Of a stretch of DNA of 64,000 bases, positions 12,470 to 26,554 are shown one piece after another. Position 1 is the stretch's first letter. The number at the start of each line of letters is the position of its first letter. The stretch lies in NCBI GenBank assembly GCA_050084515.1, contig CM114271.1, positions 58,218,001-58,282,000 on the forward strand, in the 5' to 3' direction. Source of the stretch: Blasia pusilla. Its lineage: Eukaryota > Marchantiophyta > Marchantiopsida > Blasiales. A program made the translations under genes and the position numbers. Below the pieces are notes generated by a model that made no database searches, was not told the DNA's origin, and saw only the letters and a list, made by a program, of their open reading frames with translations.

Positions 12470-12950
12470 GGGAAGATTTCAAACACATGCTCAAAGGGGA
12501 CATTGACCATCTCCTTACGGACTGGCTCGAGACAAGAGGGAAAATGACCTCTCCATGCTCACACAACGTGGCGGCCAACCACAAAACCTCGACTTGCCCA
12601 ATTCCCATTGCCATTGAGTCCATATAACAAAAATTGATTTTGGGCAGAAAATAATGTTTTGGCCATCCCAAAAAATGTACTCAACATTGGATCATCTTGA
12701 GTTGGCATAGGAATCGTCTCTCCCACTCATGATGTCAAAGTAGCCATATCTCTAGTAGCTTGAATGAATTGTCTCAACACCGATGGGACGTGAAGTGCCT
12801 TTGATAATGAGAAAGATTAGGAAACCTTGGCATATTTCCCTTTGGCCCCCTCACATGGATCTAACTCAACCTTACCTCTTTATTGTGGTTCGGTCATTCT
12901 CATAGAAGCTCAAGTCACAACTATATTAGCTTGAACCTAAGTTGCACTCC
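12470..12950 (-). repeat. gypsy gag/protease-region repeat, copy B
   Basis: Corresponds to the part of copy A near 8470-8720 (CTCCATGCTCACACAACGTGGCGGCC..., CATTGGATC...) and to 19550-19830. It directly abuts the RNase H-like copy, so the RT in between has been deleted. Confidence 0.4.
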
Positions 12951-14084
12951 ACATGAATACTATATTAGTGAAATCCACTCATGTATCTTGATATAATGTG
13001 GAGGTTGAAGTTGAGGTGGGTGCCCTTGACTCCATATTTGTCATTACTCCATCATTATCATAACAACAATTAACTTTATTCTCTTAGTGTCTATTTGGTA
13101 ACCAAAATTGCATGATATGCACACCCTCCATCCCCTACGGTAGGTGGTGGAGTTCATCTATTACACCTCAAACCTCTTCAAGCTCTACCAACTCTACCAC
13201 CCCAACCCTTCTTGACGTGGTTCCCAAGAGATATTGGGTGTGTCTGATATGTGTTCAGAATATAGAGTCGTGGATATATCAATGAGTTGAAATGTGATGA
13301 GTGTTGCTTGGAGTTAAGAAACCTAATCACCAATTAGGGGGTAGTTGTGTGATCTTGGTATAAATGAGTGATTGTATTTTTGTATGTTTCTAGATATATT
13401 TATGTGTTAGAAAGATTGAAGGTGTTTCTTGTGGAGTTGTAAACAATGATGTAGATTGTGGAGCAATGTATTTGACCAAGATAGTTTTCATATCATAATT
13501 GGTTGATAGGTAGACCTTGAGTGCTATCCTCTCAAAAATTTAGAGGGTCAAAAAATTTGTTAGACATAATCTTGTCTTGAGTGGTCATACGAGGTTAATA
13601 ACAACTCCGTCAATGTTGCCTCTTGATCAAAAAACTACTTTTTTTTTCTTTTTTTTTGGATTTGGTCACCCGTTGATGGAGATAATGATCACCCAATAAC
13701 CTTTGTGCATAAGTTAAGTATTAGAGTCTAGATTCCCTCATGGTATAGGATAAATATGGCTTGATAGTGATATGTAGATTTAAGAGTGGATTCAACTCTT
13801 TGAATTGTATTTACTTCATTATTTTTGTGGGTCTTGGTATATATGTGTGAATGTAGTTTTTTTTTGGGTACAGATCTACCCATGTGTTGGGGAAGATTGA
13901 TGGTATTGTATGGGTGTGAACAACGATATAGAGTTTTTAGTGATGTACATGCGCACAACGGCAATCGCAAAATCACTTCATACAAGCATATTCATTAAAT
14001 CATGGTAAATGCCCAAACACATCTTATATAATAGGTTGGCCTTAGTTATTTTTTTGGTCCTAGTATAAGCATGGGTATATGTAC
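12951..14084. other. AT-rich spacer with a dispersed 180-bp motif
   Basis: Two related segments lie at about 13340-13480 and 13800-13990 (GTATA..TGTGTGA/AGTGAT..TTTTTGTATG.., TGTGTTAG/GGAAGATTG, TGGAGTTG/GGTGTGAACAA..). Relatives appear at 44000-44120 and, more weakly, 42390-42530. They may be ends of one LTR family. No gene is seen. Confidence 0.35.
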
Positions 14085-14984
14085 ATATTCACTTCTAGCT
14101 TGAAGATGTAGACATAAAATATGGGGTACCCATATATATGCCTATATGGCATAGCCCACATGATTCTTCCAAACCATATCATCTCATAGCTCTAACATAA
14201 GGACTTAGGTAGGTACCACCTCATACATATGCAAAATTATATGCCTTGCAATAAAATCTAGCATCTTTGGTGTCATAATATGCGTGGCATCTCCCAAAAC
14301 ATACTCAACCTTGGCATTTGCAAACCAAGTTTCTGACTAGCTGAAGAATGATCCTAACATGGCCATGTAGGTATCATCAAATGAATGGTATGAATCCTAT
14401 CAAAATTATGCAACCCCAACAATGAAATGAGATATCGACACGTAATGTCCGTTGATACCTTTTTATTATTGATACTCGTAAAAACTTTGGATATTTTTGG
14501 ACCAACCCCGCTACATGGGCATCAACATATAGATATTAAAGTACTCCTATGACGACTTGCAAGATTCAACTCACCTTGCGCTCATCTATCCGAAGAGATC
14601 TATCACTCTCAAATCCTCATGTAGATACTACCATCCAACCAGTGTGGTATCCAGGGTTATCAACGTCTCCATTTCAGTGGGAGGATTTTCACTTGACTTT
14701 TTCTGCTCCAGAGCAAAGGCATAGTTCCATGCCTACCTCATGAGCTTGTTTGCACTCCTCTACAGGTCTAAGCTAAAACCTTAAACCCTAAACGCTTATA
14801 GCCCAAAAAAATGAAGAGGTATCTATTTGATATGAAGAGACCATGGCATGTACGTCTCTTTGGACGACTATCCAATATCAAGATGTCATCCGCATAGACA
14901 TTCTCCTCCAAGAAATCTTCCAACTAGCTAACCCTGTCGTATAGTAAAATCACCCGCTATGTAAATTTCTCTATCATTAAGTGT
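14085..14984 (-). other. copy of the integrase-adjacent repeat, then spacer
   Basis: Bases 14100-14290 match 10130-10260. The rest has no protein-like frame. It ends where LTR-like copy 2 begins. Confidence 0.35.
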
Positions 14985-15645
14985 TAGAGAGAGTTTTATA
15001 AGTATTAAGTTAATTAGCCTAGGAAAATGAAATTCCCATGTTTAAACCTCTTTAGGGTGACTCATTTGCACGGGCCCAACTTTAGGAAAAGAGATAACAA
15101 ATAAAAGATGGGATTAGAAAAGTAAAATAAAGGGGTTGGTGCTTTAATAAAACAAAAGAAAAAGTAATCTTGGTTGGTGGCTAGGGTTGGTGGGGTAGTT
15201 TTGAAGATATGAAGGGAGTAAAAGAGAATATTTTGGAAGAGATAAGAGGCAATCTACTTCTGTCAAAATATGATTGGCTAAGCCTTGAGAGGAAGCCATA
15301 TGACACAAGATAAGATAGCTATCCATGAAAGTCAATGGGCCTTCTCGAGTAGGGTTTAACACTAGTTATGCTATTTTCCTTCTGTACAACGTAAAGTAGT
15401 TTATAGAGATTTCATAGTTACGAATTTTGGGGTTCCATGTTATGAAGAAGTGACGCCTCGGCACTACCATTCATGATTCCCGTCGTGAGAGAATGGAGAG
15501 TTTACATAATAATTTTGTACTGAAAAAGGAGAGATTTTTATAGAGTTCGATTTGCATCAACCACGTATGCTACAGCTAAAAGGTCCGTCCTTACGCAAAG
15601 AAAGGCTCTCGATACGATAAAGCTACCAATGAATCTTGCCAATAT
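14985..15645 (+). repeat. LTR-like copy 2, internally deleted
   Basis: Bases 15077-15320 match 1-235 and 15323-15645 match 826-1135. About 590 bases present in copy 1, including the TATA element, are missing. Both flanks stay collinear, so this is a simple internal deletion. No gag follows it. Confidence 0.6.
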
Positions 15646-15939
15646 GGTGATTGTATCTTATTACAAACCACCACTACATCTAAAAAATTGAAAGGGTAGA
15701 TGGCTTATATGACCGTCACTTAATTTCCACACTAGTTCATAGGAAAATGTCTCCTCCAAAAAATGAACAATGAACCTAAGGGAGTACAACATTGTACTTC
15801 CTACCCATACATCGTACAACTCTCGTAGTGTCATAATTGCGTGTCCACGCATCATTGCACTATTTGTTCTATGCTCTAGATGGACAATTACCTCCTATCG
15901 AGTCACAAGTTGCATAAGTGAAACACCCCCCGTACTTGT

Positions 15940-16620
15940 CAAGGACATGGCTCATTGTCTCCTTTCTATAATCCCAATGCTAAACATGCCATCATTACTA
16001 ACATCAAGGATTATACTCCCGAATCATGATCAAGTAGGATGCATTACGGATGGTACACCTTGCATGTTGGACTATCCAAGTGAAACACCTTAATCCAATT
16101 ATCCAACAAACCAAACCTAGTGCCACCTTGGCTTGCTCTAGGTGGGTTTTCCCACCAGCCTAATAACCATAGCTTGGCACAAATAAATGGGGAAATTTGG
16201 AGTACATGCTCTGAGGGAAGATACACCATCTCTTCATATATTCCCATAACATGGCGACCAAATGGAACATCTCAGTTGGTCCAAATCCAATGGTTTCCAA
16301 GTCCATGGCAGAGAACAATGGAGCCTAACATACCATAATGGCCATCCCTAATAGAGTACTCAAACATTGGCTTCACCTAAGCTACAATAGGAGTCATCCT
16401 TCCAACTCCTCGTGATGATGAATTACTCATCCTCTCAATGGGTACAAACGGTCATTTAGGTACCATCAATGGTGTGTGAAGAACCTTTGAGAATGTGAAA
16501 GACTGAGGAGCCTAGCCTTGGACCTCTTAAGTGGATGATACTCAACCTCACCTTTGAATTCATGTAGTTAGGTCACTCTTGCAAGAATGTGAACTTATGC
16601 CTCACAATGCATAAATCCGA
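15940..16620 (-). repeat. gypsy gag/protease-region repeat, copy C
   Basis: The minus strand reads ...MVYLPSEHVLQISPFICAKL, then GGTRFGLLDNWIKVFHLDSP, the clearest translation among the four copies of this block. Similar DNA lies at 7850-8760, 12470-12950 and 18930-19900. It is flanked on the right by a gag C-terminal region, giving the expected gag-to-protease order on the minus strand. Confidence 0.45.
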
Positions 16621-16639
16621 TTTTTATGAAATCCACCCC

Positions 16640-17500
16640 TATCTCTTGGTATGACATGCAAGATTGGTACATCAGATGCACGTCCCTCATCCCCTCTAAT
16701 AGGTGGTGGATTTGTACCACCATGTCCAAAGCCTTCTCAACCTCCAACAACTCTATTGTCCCCAAGCCTTCAGCCTCTTGATATCTACGTATATCTTACA
16801 AAAGAGCTTGAAACACCTATCTCTCGTGTGACCATACCTATGAAAATGATCACACTATAATTATGGTGGTGCCATATGAGATGGCTCTTGAGAAATTTGA
16901 GGTTCATTTGACCCTCCATCATGTTTTCTATAGTCCCTCTATATATGGGATCCACAACATGTCCAATGGACAAAACTTGGCTAACGTATGTATAAGGTTG
17001 CAAATGGACAAATTCCATGTTTTCAGAGTTACATCCATCCTTTAGAAGGACTTGTCCTTGTAGGCCCCATCATCCTCTTATACCTCATTCCCCCCACTTG
17101 CCTTCTTTATCCGCACTTTCTCGTTTCTTCCTCCTTCCACCTCCATTTCCTCCATTCTTATTGCCCCGCCCACCCTTGCCATATCTTTCACCGTGAACTA
17201 TAAGTGTAGGCCTCACCTTTTGCAATCCATGATCGCGAAAATGTCCAAACTTGTCTGTCCATGTCTTAGGGACGAACTTGTCTATTTTTATGCAACCATG
17301 CGTATGTGTGTATGGGTGGTTGCCTTATGGGACTACCATACTCTTTTGGGTATACCAACTCTCTGTCATGGTATTGGTGAATGTTGGGGCACCTATGGGG
17401 CTATCGACACTTGATCACTTTTTTGGTCTCATAAGAATCCTCTTTTCACAATATGCTCATAATTTAGGTTGAGCTCAATCCACTAAGATAACTTGAAGAC
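16640..17500 (-). pseudogene. gag: gypsy gag, basic Gly/Lys-rich C-terminal region
   Basis: The minus strand reads VRPTLIVHGERYGKGGRGN followed by a KNGGNGGGRRKKRES tract, a basic nucleocapsid-like tail. Homologous DNA in the opposite orientation lies at 42830-43110. Further on is a readable frame (QPYTYVSQVLSIGHVVDP). The order, with copy C to the left, fits one minus-strand gypsy element. Confidence 0.45.
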
Positions 17501-18929
17501 CACTTCCAATGTAGACTTTGTTGAATGTTGTAACATTGCATCCCAAATTCTCTTTCGTAACTCTTCATCTAGAACCTCATACCAATTCTAAATTTAATTT
17601 GCCTCTATCACTCCATGAGTAGCAATGATCAACCATTATATGTGCATGAATGTCTCACATAAATCTCATCCGATCTCTACAAAAAATCTTGGGGACTCTT
17701 AAACTTGTCAATACACACGCCCTCTTAGTTCCTTGCCAACTCTTGGAAGTACTTTTATTCGCTCTAAAAGGAGGTGGTGCTCTACTATTGGAGGTCTTTG
17801 TCACTTCCCTACCATTTATCATTTATGACACCATCTCTTTCTAGTTATTGATCTAATGATGTAGGTATAGTGACTACTATAGTCGCTCTTACCAACCCTC
17901 ATGCTTCATGACCACTAGTGGAGGCATAGCCTAGAGAAACCATATGTCCACATGATACTATCTTGGTATGTAATCTTATCACTATAATCATTTTCAAATA
18001 ATGATGATTCAGCCACGCATGGAATTCAGGGTAATTTCTCAATATAAATCCCTTGGTACCTCATTCCACTATGCGTAACTCGTCCACTATTGCTTGAATT
18101 ACCCCCATTCTTTTGAACCTTGGAAGAATTTATGATGATAGCCTTGCCTCATATGCTCAACCACTCAAATTCACCAAGAATGTCCCACACTCCTCACACT
18201 CTAAGTTAACAAAAATTTCATGTCATAGTATCGTTATGCAAAATATTCACACTAAAAAAACCACCCTTTATCCATAACCATGCTATACAAGAAAGGCATC
18301 TATACTAGACACCATGCCTACACCCATCTAGCACAAGCTCTATCCACTACCCAACACCCTCAATGACAAGAGACAAAGTGCGAGAACATGACTTGAATAG
18401 GTAACCTAAAAAAATGTGCTATCATTAGAATTCACTCCTCTACACATTCAATAATGATTTCTCTATATCGTGCAATGATCTATGGTGCATGAAAACCTCC
18501 TTGAATTGCAAGTTGAATCTGTCATCTACACATGCAAACTCCTTGTGATGGTAAAATAGGGGCACAACTGCATCACATGTCGGAGTGAGACATGCCTTGC
18601 AACCTCATTATTCTCCACATAAAAACATTAAGCATGTGCGCTCCTAGTTGTAAAACAACAGCCAAACCAATACTAATCCCTCCAAAGAGATCCAACACTC
18701 AAATATCCTTCTTTTGGATGTGCCACACAATTGGTGTGGTGTGCAAAGATGACATCGACGCACTACCTACACCTTGGTCTTTGATCCGTCAAAATTTGGT
18801 GCAAAGATCTCATGATCATTGGATATGTGTCACATCTCATGGCTCTAGTCTCACAAAGGCAACTCTCATCCGTGGAATGATGTTGCTACCATAACACTCC
18901 TTTCTATAGGGGTGTTGGGCATGGGTTTG
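17501..18929. other. no gene recognised
   Basis: AT-rich sequence with short frames on both strands and no motif. It probably belongs to the minus-strand gypsy remains on either side. Confidence 0.3.
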
Positions 18930-19900
18930 TCCTTTGCATGGACATGCCCTTCAATCAAATATGCATGCCACGTGATGACGCTACTCAATGCTCATAGAGT
19001 CGCCAACTCTCATGGTCATTACTTGATCATTCCACTTGTGAATCGAATGGGTAATGAGCTAAGTCACCCATCATCTGACTGCCATCCTGGTTTGTAGGAT
19101 GCTGACTCCTCCCAATAATCTAGGGTAAACCCCATTGGATACGACACTACTCCGCCAACCTATACGTCACAGGACTTAGCATTGGTCATTATCGCCTTGG
19201 CTTGCACCATTGACTCATCTATTAGATATCCTAGTCGAGTCCTCATCACGATCTCATGTTGGATGACAAACTACGTTATACTTGCTCCACCCAAGGATAT
19301 TTGTATCTTGAATGGAAAGCGCTCCACATCAGCCCTCGTTAAGCCCAATCCCATAAATGCACCTTTTTCAACATCAAGGGTTACACTCCCAAATTTAACA
19401 AGACGCGCTGTTAAAAAAACAATCTACCTCTTTGACTCAACAAATGGAAGATCTCTACGTGGTAATCCAACAAGACAACATCTAGAGAAATCATGGCACG
19501 TTCTATTGTGAGTCTAGCGGCCACAACTTGCCGTGAATCTAAGATGGACCGCCCGAGCATAGCCTCTAAGTGCATGTCTACCATCTCCTTTGCAACTATC
19601 TCTTAACACCAGGCAATAATACCATCTCCATGCTCACATAACCTAGTGGCCCGAAAAAACACTTTAGCGAACATACCTCCTAATATCATAATATCAAAAG
19701 CTCAAAACCGAGGGAACGGTATATGAAAGTGGTCATTCCCAAAAATATATTCAATACGGGCTCCGCGTGAGCTTCAACAATAGGAGTCGTCACGCTTGCT
19801 TCTCCGATCGGAGTTTGTGCATGGATATTAACAACATCCATCGTTCCGAAACTATGATCAAGATCCATTGATGGAGTTCTCTTCATTTTCGCCAAAGTAG
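18930..19900 (-). repeat. gypsy gag/protease-region repeat, copy D
   Basis: The longest match to copy A (7850-8760), running through the same landmarks in the same order. Reading frames are broken. With copies A-C it shows that one gypsy family has piled up repeatedly in a single orientation. Confidence 0.45.
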
Positions 19901-20109
19901 ATGATTGAGGAAGCTTGGCTTATTTCTTGGATTTTCGTCTCTATGGATCCAACTTTGCAATTAATCCATAGCTAATGACAAAGGTTGCCTCCATCTATGT
20001 AGATACGTACATCCAACCAAGATCCTCCACATCTTTGATTGCTCTATATGAGATTGATGTCATTGACCAAGCATCAAGTAATCTAAACGTAGCTCAAGAT
20101 GTAGGCTAA

Positions 20110-20880
20110 AATATGTAGCACTATAACCATCCTTTGTTAGTCAAAGTTAAGTTAGAGTTTATACCATGTAACGCATAATTGAGAAAGAACTAACAAAAAA
20201 TAAATAAGACAAACAATATATGATAAAGATGAGAGTAGGTTTGTAGGTTGGTAAAAGATAAGATAAGGACAAAATCATGGATAGATGTGATAAGATAAGA
20301 TAAAAACAATAAAGTCTAGAGAATATCCTCTCGTGCCACATGAAAAGGCCATGTGGGATCAAGATGGATAGAACTATTTTATCTTCATTATACCTATTTC
20401 TAAGTATATGCAGGATGAGAAGAGGCCACGAGGAGCATTCTAACTTTGTGAAATTCTAGAGTGGCCTTATGAGCTTGAGAGTTATAATGGTATCTGAGCA
20501 AGATTTCTTTTTGACAATAGTGGATTTGCCTTGAAAGAATAGCCAAGTAATGATCAAATGTTATGAGTTTGGAGAGGTTTGCTATAGGTTGGGAGTGGCC
20601 ATTGAGCTGCAAGTAGAGTAAGGAGGAAGGGATTTTTTGCATTTAATGGATGGAGGGGGAGCAAGAATAACTCATAATTTTCCACTTCTAAATCCATTCA
20701 CCATCCAACTCTTATATGTACATATACATTGGTTCACAAGATGCTTTGTATATCACTTTCGTGAAGCTTTCATGACACAAGTGACGGAGTCTCACTTCCC
20801 GATGATCCTTTCAATTGTTATGTATGATTGTGTTTAGGATTGCACTATTTCTATTTTGTTTTAAACGAGATATGGGGGAT
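20110..20880 (+). repeat. LTR-like copy 3, diverged
   Basis: The 5' part (AAGATAAGATAA.., CCACATGAAAAGGCCATGTGG) parallels 60-235. The part at 20640-20840 parallels 600-825: GATGGAGGGGGAGCAAG against GGATGGAGCACGAG, then TGGTTCACAAGATGCTTTGTATATCACTTTCG against TGGTTCACTCGCTATTTAGTTTATCACTTTGG. It keeps the segment that copy 2 has lost. Confidence 0.5.
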
Positions 20881-22229
20881 GGACTAGCTTGAATAAGCCC
20901 TCACGAGTACTTTTTAATTCTCAATATATAATCCATATGGGTTGTCGAACCAATGTAGCATATATAAAGTTTGTGGTGAGTATCATGCCCATATACATCT
21001 ACACATCGCACAACACTAATCTTCCCAACATATGGGTCACATCAAGCCATATCCATCCTTTGTTATGAGAGAATCCAGACACTAGCACCCTAGTTCCTAC
21101 TACAAACAAAGCAAAAGAAGTGCTTCTAAGACCCAACTTGACAAAGATGGCTTGGGAAAGCCATCTCTTCTTCTCTTATAGCCTTGGAAAGATCTAAAAG
21201 GCTCTTCTCCCAAAAATAGCCTCCACAAAATAACCTATGTGCATAAGTTATTGGATGATCATTGACTTGGTCATAGATCAACTACCTCACAAAGACCAAA
21301 ATAAGTAAAATCGTGAGAAAAAAATATCTTTGACACAACATTTCTATCACTAACCTCATTCAACATTGCAAGACAAAGTTTTACCCAAACAACCCACTGA
21401 CCCTCTATGTCATCGATGAGGTAGAACTCTACTTGTCGACTAACTAAGATGTGACATAGAGAAGTTTGGCTGAGAGCATTATGATGAGTTTATTGTGTTG
21501 CCACTGCCTTAAGATTAAAGTATTAGTAAAGGGTCAAGGGAAAGGTGGAGTGACAATGGAAGAAACTTTGAAGGATATTATTTGTGAATTCAAAGAGTTG
21601 AGAGTTTTATTTGACCAAAATCAAAACCAAGTCTAAGAATTGAGAGAGAGAGACTGTACTCATTAAGTAGTGCCTGTCGTAGCCTTGCGACCATAGACCC
21701 CGCGCCCTGGTTGGACGGTGCTTGAGACTGGGATGGGTGTAGAGAGAGAAGCAAGTGAAGAAGGTACCATATGAGAGGAGGGAGACACTCTCATATAGTG
21801 TGAGTCTTGACCAAACAACGTGTTTGTGCGGAGCTTCAAGTGTCAACCAAGAAACTCTTCACCACACAATCTACTTTACCGATTGGGATCCCCAATAGAC
21901 ATTACTTACCAAAGTCGGTGACTTTGGGCAATGAATCAAGGCTATTGAATGTGTTGAACAATTCTGGTGCTACCTTTAGCAATATCAAGATATGCTCTTG
22001 CTCTGTGTGTTGTGAATTTTTTGCAGGAGACCAAGTAATGACTAGAGGTTTTGTCCCCATCGTCACACAAGGCGCAAGAGTTTAGTTGTGTTCCCATCCC
22101 GCTTTTCTTATGGTTCAAGGGATTGCCCCGTCCGAACTTGAACTTGAGCCGGGTTCCCAAGCAAGGGGTTCCCATAAATAGTTCTTGATTACGCCCTCTC
22201 GGGATATACCGTCAAAGAGAGAGGTGAGA
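20881..22229 (+). other. gypsy leader/gag-start debris and spacer
   Basis: At 21556 an ATG opens MEETLKDIICEFKELRVLF, a short Glu/Leu-rich start of the kind seen in gypsy gag, which stops after about 25 codons. The remainder to the LINE has no readable domain. Similar AT-rich sequence at 20940-21040 recalls the minus strand of the dispersed motif at 13.8 kb. Confidence 0.3.
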
Positions 22230-25200
22230 CATTTTCATGGCTTCCTCCATCTTTGTTCTTCGTGAGCGTTTGCCCCTTTGCTTTGGTTATGGTATCCACG
22301 AATGCTTTCTCATCTTGCTCCCACAGTTCAGGCCACTGGGAGCTTGGATGCTTGCACAATCTCTTGAACCTTTTTCATCCAAGATTTGGCCTACTTTACG
22401 AGTCTTCTTTGGGTCCAGTTTTCCCCATCACCTCTTTAGGATAGCGATGGGAGTCCATTGTCTCCAGCTGCCTCCGCCATTTCAACTTGGAGATGTCACG
22501 TCTATCCTCCAAGGGTTCCACACCTAGTTCTGATCTCACACCAACGCGGGTTGTTCGTGATGAAGTTGACATCATACCCAAACGCCTTGCCCGACTTCAA
22601 GCCTATCCCTTTGTTTGGTGTTGGCATCCCACACTGCTGCCCCGTATTCCAGCGAGGGCGAATGGTATGCAAAATGACAGCGCTTTACTTCGATGTGATG
22701 TCCCGACCTTTGTAGGAATCTGGACAGACCATTCACCTTCTTGTGGCCTTTCTCAGTAGTCTTCTTGATGTGTGCATCCCACATGCAATCTTCCGAGAAT
22801 TCTATGCCCAGATAGGTGTAGGTAGCCGCACGGGGGATCTCTTGGTCACCCTAGTACCACTGTTGGTCTTGGTCCTCCTCCTTGCCACTGAAAATCATCA
22901 CACCGCACTTCAAGACATTTGCCTCCATGCCCCACATGTCACACAGATTTTGGTCGGGAGATCATCTCTTGAAGTTTCTCTCTGTTTCCTCGAGGCCACT
23001 AAAGTCATCAGCAAACATGAGGGCAACAATAGAGTTGTTGCCCACCTGTATGCCTAGTCCACTATCCTCCATTTCTTCCAATAGGGAATTCACAAAAATG
23101 TTGAAGAGGGTGGGGGAGAGCGGGCATCCTTGAGCCACTCCTTGCTTGATGTCGAATGTCCCACTCTTTTGGCCATTCACTAGAACTCTACTCCTTGTGT
23201 TCTGGTACATCTTCTCCACCACCCTCCACATTTTCCCTCTCAGCCCCGCCTTCCACAGGCTATAAGAAAGCCCGTCACGCCATACAGTGTCGTATGCCTT
23301 CTTGAGGTCCAAGAAGAAGCAATGGGTGGGTTTTCCCTCTTTTTTCCTACCCTGGATAATCTGACTGAAGGTGAAGATGTGGTCCACGCATCCTTGGGCT
23401 TGCCGGAAGCCAGCCTGGCCTTCCTTGATGACATAATTCTCCTCCAGGTACATAGAGATCCTCTTGTTGAGTATACGGCAGAGGAGCTTCCCGACCACAC
23501 TCAGCAATGTAATACCCTTGTAGTTTCCAAGGTCTTCTCGCTCACCCTTCTTGAAGAGGTTCACGATGACTCCCATCCGCCATCTTTGAGGGATGACTTC
23601 TGCACGCCCCTTGAGACCAGGTTGAAGAGACTCACAAGAGAACGAACCATAGCAAAGATCGCCATACTTCTTGACTCATTCACAAGCTCATCACCACCGC
23701 TTGCTTTGTGGTTCACAAGTTCTTTGATCGCTGCTCCCACCTCAGCCAGGGAGAACCAATCATTATATGGGTTGCCTAGCTCAACCTCATCATCTGCCTT
23801 CTCCCGTTGTATCTTAACAAAATCCTCCACCACCCTCTCGAAGTTTTGCTCTTCAAGGGATGTTCGAACGGGCTTCCTGCCTAACTCCTTGTAATGGCCT
23901 TCCAACACATGTCGGATCTGTTTAGCTGTGGTCACCATTCCACCGTCTTTTCTCTTCAAGGCCTTTACGTCGTTTTTGTCCTTGGCCTTGCTCAATTTCT
24001 GCACTTCCATCCAGAACTTTTTCTGATTCTCAGTGAAATTCTCATTGATGGATGAGTATGTGGCTTGGTTCATTTTCTTCTTGTGCATGCGCACGAGAAG
24101 ACGGGTTTCCTGCGTAGGGCCACATACTCGCCCACAAGGATGCATCGCCCCTGGCTTTGGCACTTGTGACATACGCTTCCCTTCGTTTGGCAATGGCTGC
24201 CTTGAGTTCCAAGGACCACCATTTGACGGCTCTGCCGCATATTATCAATTTCGTGCGGAGAGCAATCTTGGCGGCATCTGTCACTCCACGCTCCCACCAT
24301 GTCAACACCATGTCCACAGTTGTTCTTGTGAACCCAAAGGTCTTGACGGTAGATTCAATGAAAGTGTCAAATGCCAAGAGATTTTCTTCCAGATTGCCAA
24401 TGTACACCTTCTTGTTGCCCTCATCTTGGAAGTCCTCTATCCTCCATTTCTTGATCACCCTCTTCACTTTGGTTTGGTCGAGCATTTTAGCCTTTTCTTT
24501 GCAACTCTGTCTGACCAATGAATGATCGATCTTCCAAATGTCTCAATGAATGATCCCTTGTGATCTTCCCCTTTGCGTGTGTAGAGTTCCTCATCCTGTG
24601 ATCTAGTCCACAATGGAGCTCTCATTCTCCTTGAAGTTGACCTAGTCCAAGCTAGGGATCCCACCTTATGCCTATCATTTAGTGCCATCGGTTGAAGTTC
24701 CCTCAACATCGTGAGCGTGTGCCATTACCATTCACTCTCACATCTCCAAACATCCCAATCTTGGGGATCGGTGCCTTGCCCCACCCAGTTGTTGAAGTCT
24801 CCCAGAAAGACTATGTTCCCCTTTGTCTGGAACCCAAGGCAATCAGTTTTCACACTATCAAGCGTTGCCTCTATCATTCGGTGTTTGTAGGCATGTAAAT
24901 ACACGCGATATACATATCGGAGTTGAGTTGCACTCGGCTTGGACTTTGACCCATATCTTTGTGTTCATACTCAAGCCCTATGTTGATGATCTCACACCTA
25001 TCCACCATGAAGTCTTTGATGAAGAACCCGACACCCTTCATACCTCATTGTTGTCTTTGAGTCTTGCACATCTTTCCAAACCATGCTTAGTGTGGTACAT
25101 GGGGTATCTCCATTAACTTGGTTTCCCAAGTTTCTAGACCCGCATATATGTATTTGATTTTTCAGCAAAACTTTAGCAACCTCCAACCGCTTCATTGCAT

Positions 25201-25680
25201 GGGTTCCACGAAGTTCAGTACCCAAACGGAGACTGTCACTAAGTGGGTTGGGGATCGGCGGGCACGCTTTTGGCGTCGGTCCATGCGCAAGACATGGAAC
25301 CTCTTCATGTGCGGCTCTTCATCGCTGGTCCCTTGGAGAACACTAAAGATATTAGGTGTGTAGATCACCAACGGTTTTGTGGAGATGGGCCTTTCCTTCA
25401 AGCCGGAACCACCTCACTACCATAGCCCTCGTTGTAGGCAGCACGTCTCGGATCTTGAGACACCTGGTTTTGTGGCAAGCCAAGTATTGGTCTCCTCGCC
25501 CTTGATAGACGCCTTGAAGATACATTGATTGCCATTCATCATCCGAGTAACCCTTGAGTAGCCGAGGAATTCAAAGCCCAAAGTGCAAGACATGATCTTA
25601 AATGAGACAAAGTCTATTGTGGGACGTACACGAAAATGATCATGTGGAACTGTGAGACCAGATTGAATCCACACCTAGGT
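22230..25680 (-). pseudogene. LINE ORF2: endonuclease and reverse transcriptase
   Basis: A minus-strand non-LTR retrotransposon. The AP-endonuclease remnant near 25.2-24.8 kb has GVGFFIKD and GNIVFLGDFNNWVG. A linker near 24.5-24.1 kb has KWWSLELKAAIAKRREAYV. The RT at 23.9-22.96 kb shows all core motifs: NYKGITLLSV, GQAGFRQAQGCVDHIFTF, LDLKKAYDTVWRDGL, KQGVAQGCPLSPTLFNIF and the catalytic FADD. Downstream frames (YTYLGIEFS..MWDAHI, LEYGAAVWDAN) form the usual LINE thumb/tail, ending near 22.23 kb. Frameshifts and stops split it into at least five frames, so it is dead. The clade cannot be fixed by eye. The RT motifs place it with plant/fungal jockey- or L1-like elements. Confidence 0.88.
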
Positions 25681-26459
<779 letters not shown>

Positions 26460-26554
26460 CTTAAGCGCACGAGCATAAGAGGCCCATGGAGCATAGAGAA
26501 TAGTGGTGAATGCCCAAGTGTCATTGATATTGAAAACAATAAAGACATGTAAGG

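Noticed and set aside
1-20880. A single intact LTR element bounded by the copies at 1-1190 and 14985-15645
   Set aside because: The internal region contains mostly minus-strand gypsy debris with repeated blocks, and the second copy lacks 590 bp. A simple element with plus-strand gag followed by pol is not present.
23322-24525. Plus-strand frames of up to 190 codons opposite the LINE
   Set aside because: They are antisense shadows of the LINE ORF2, whose minus-strand motifs are unmistakable.
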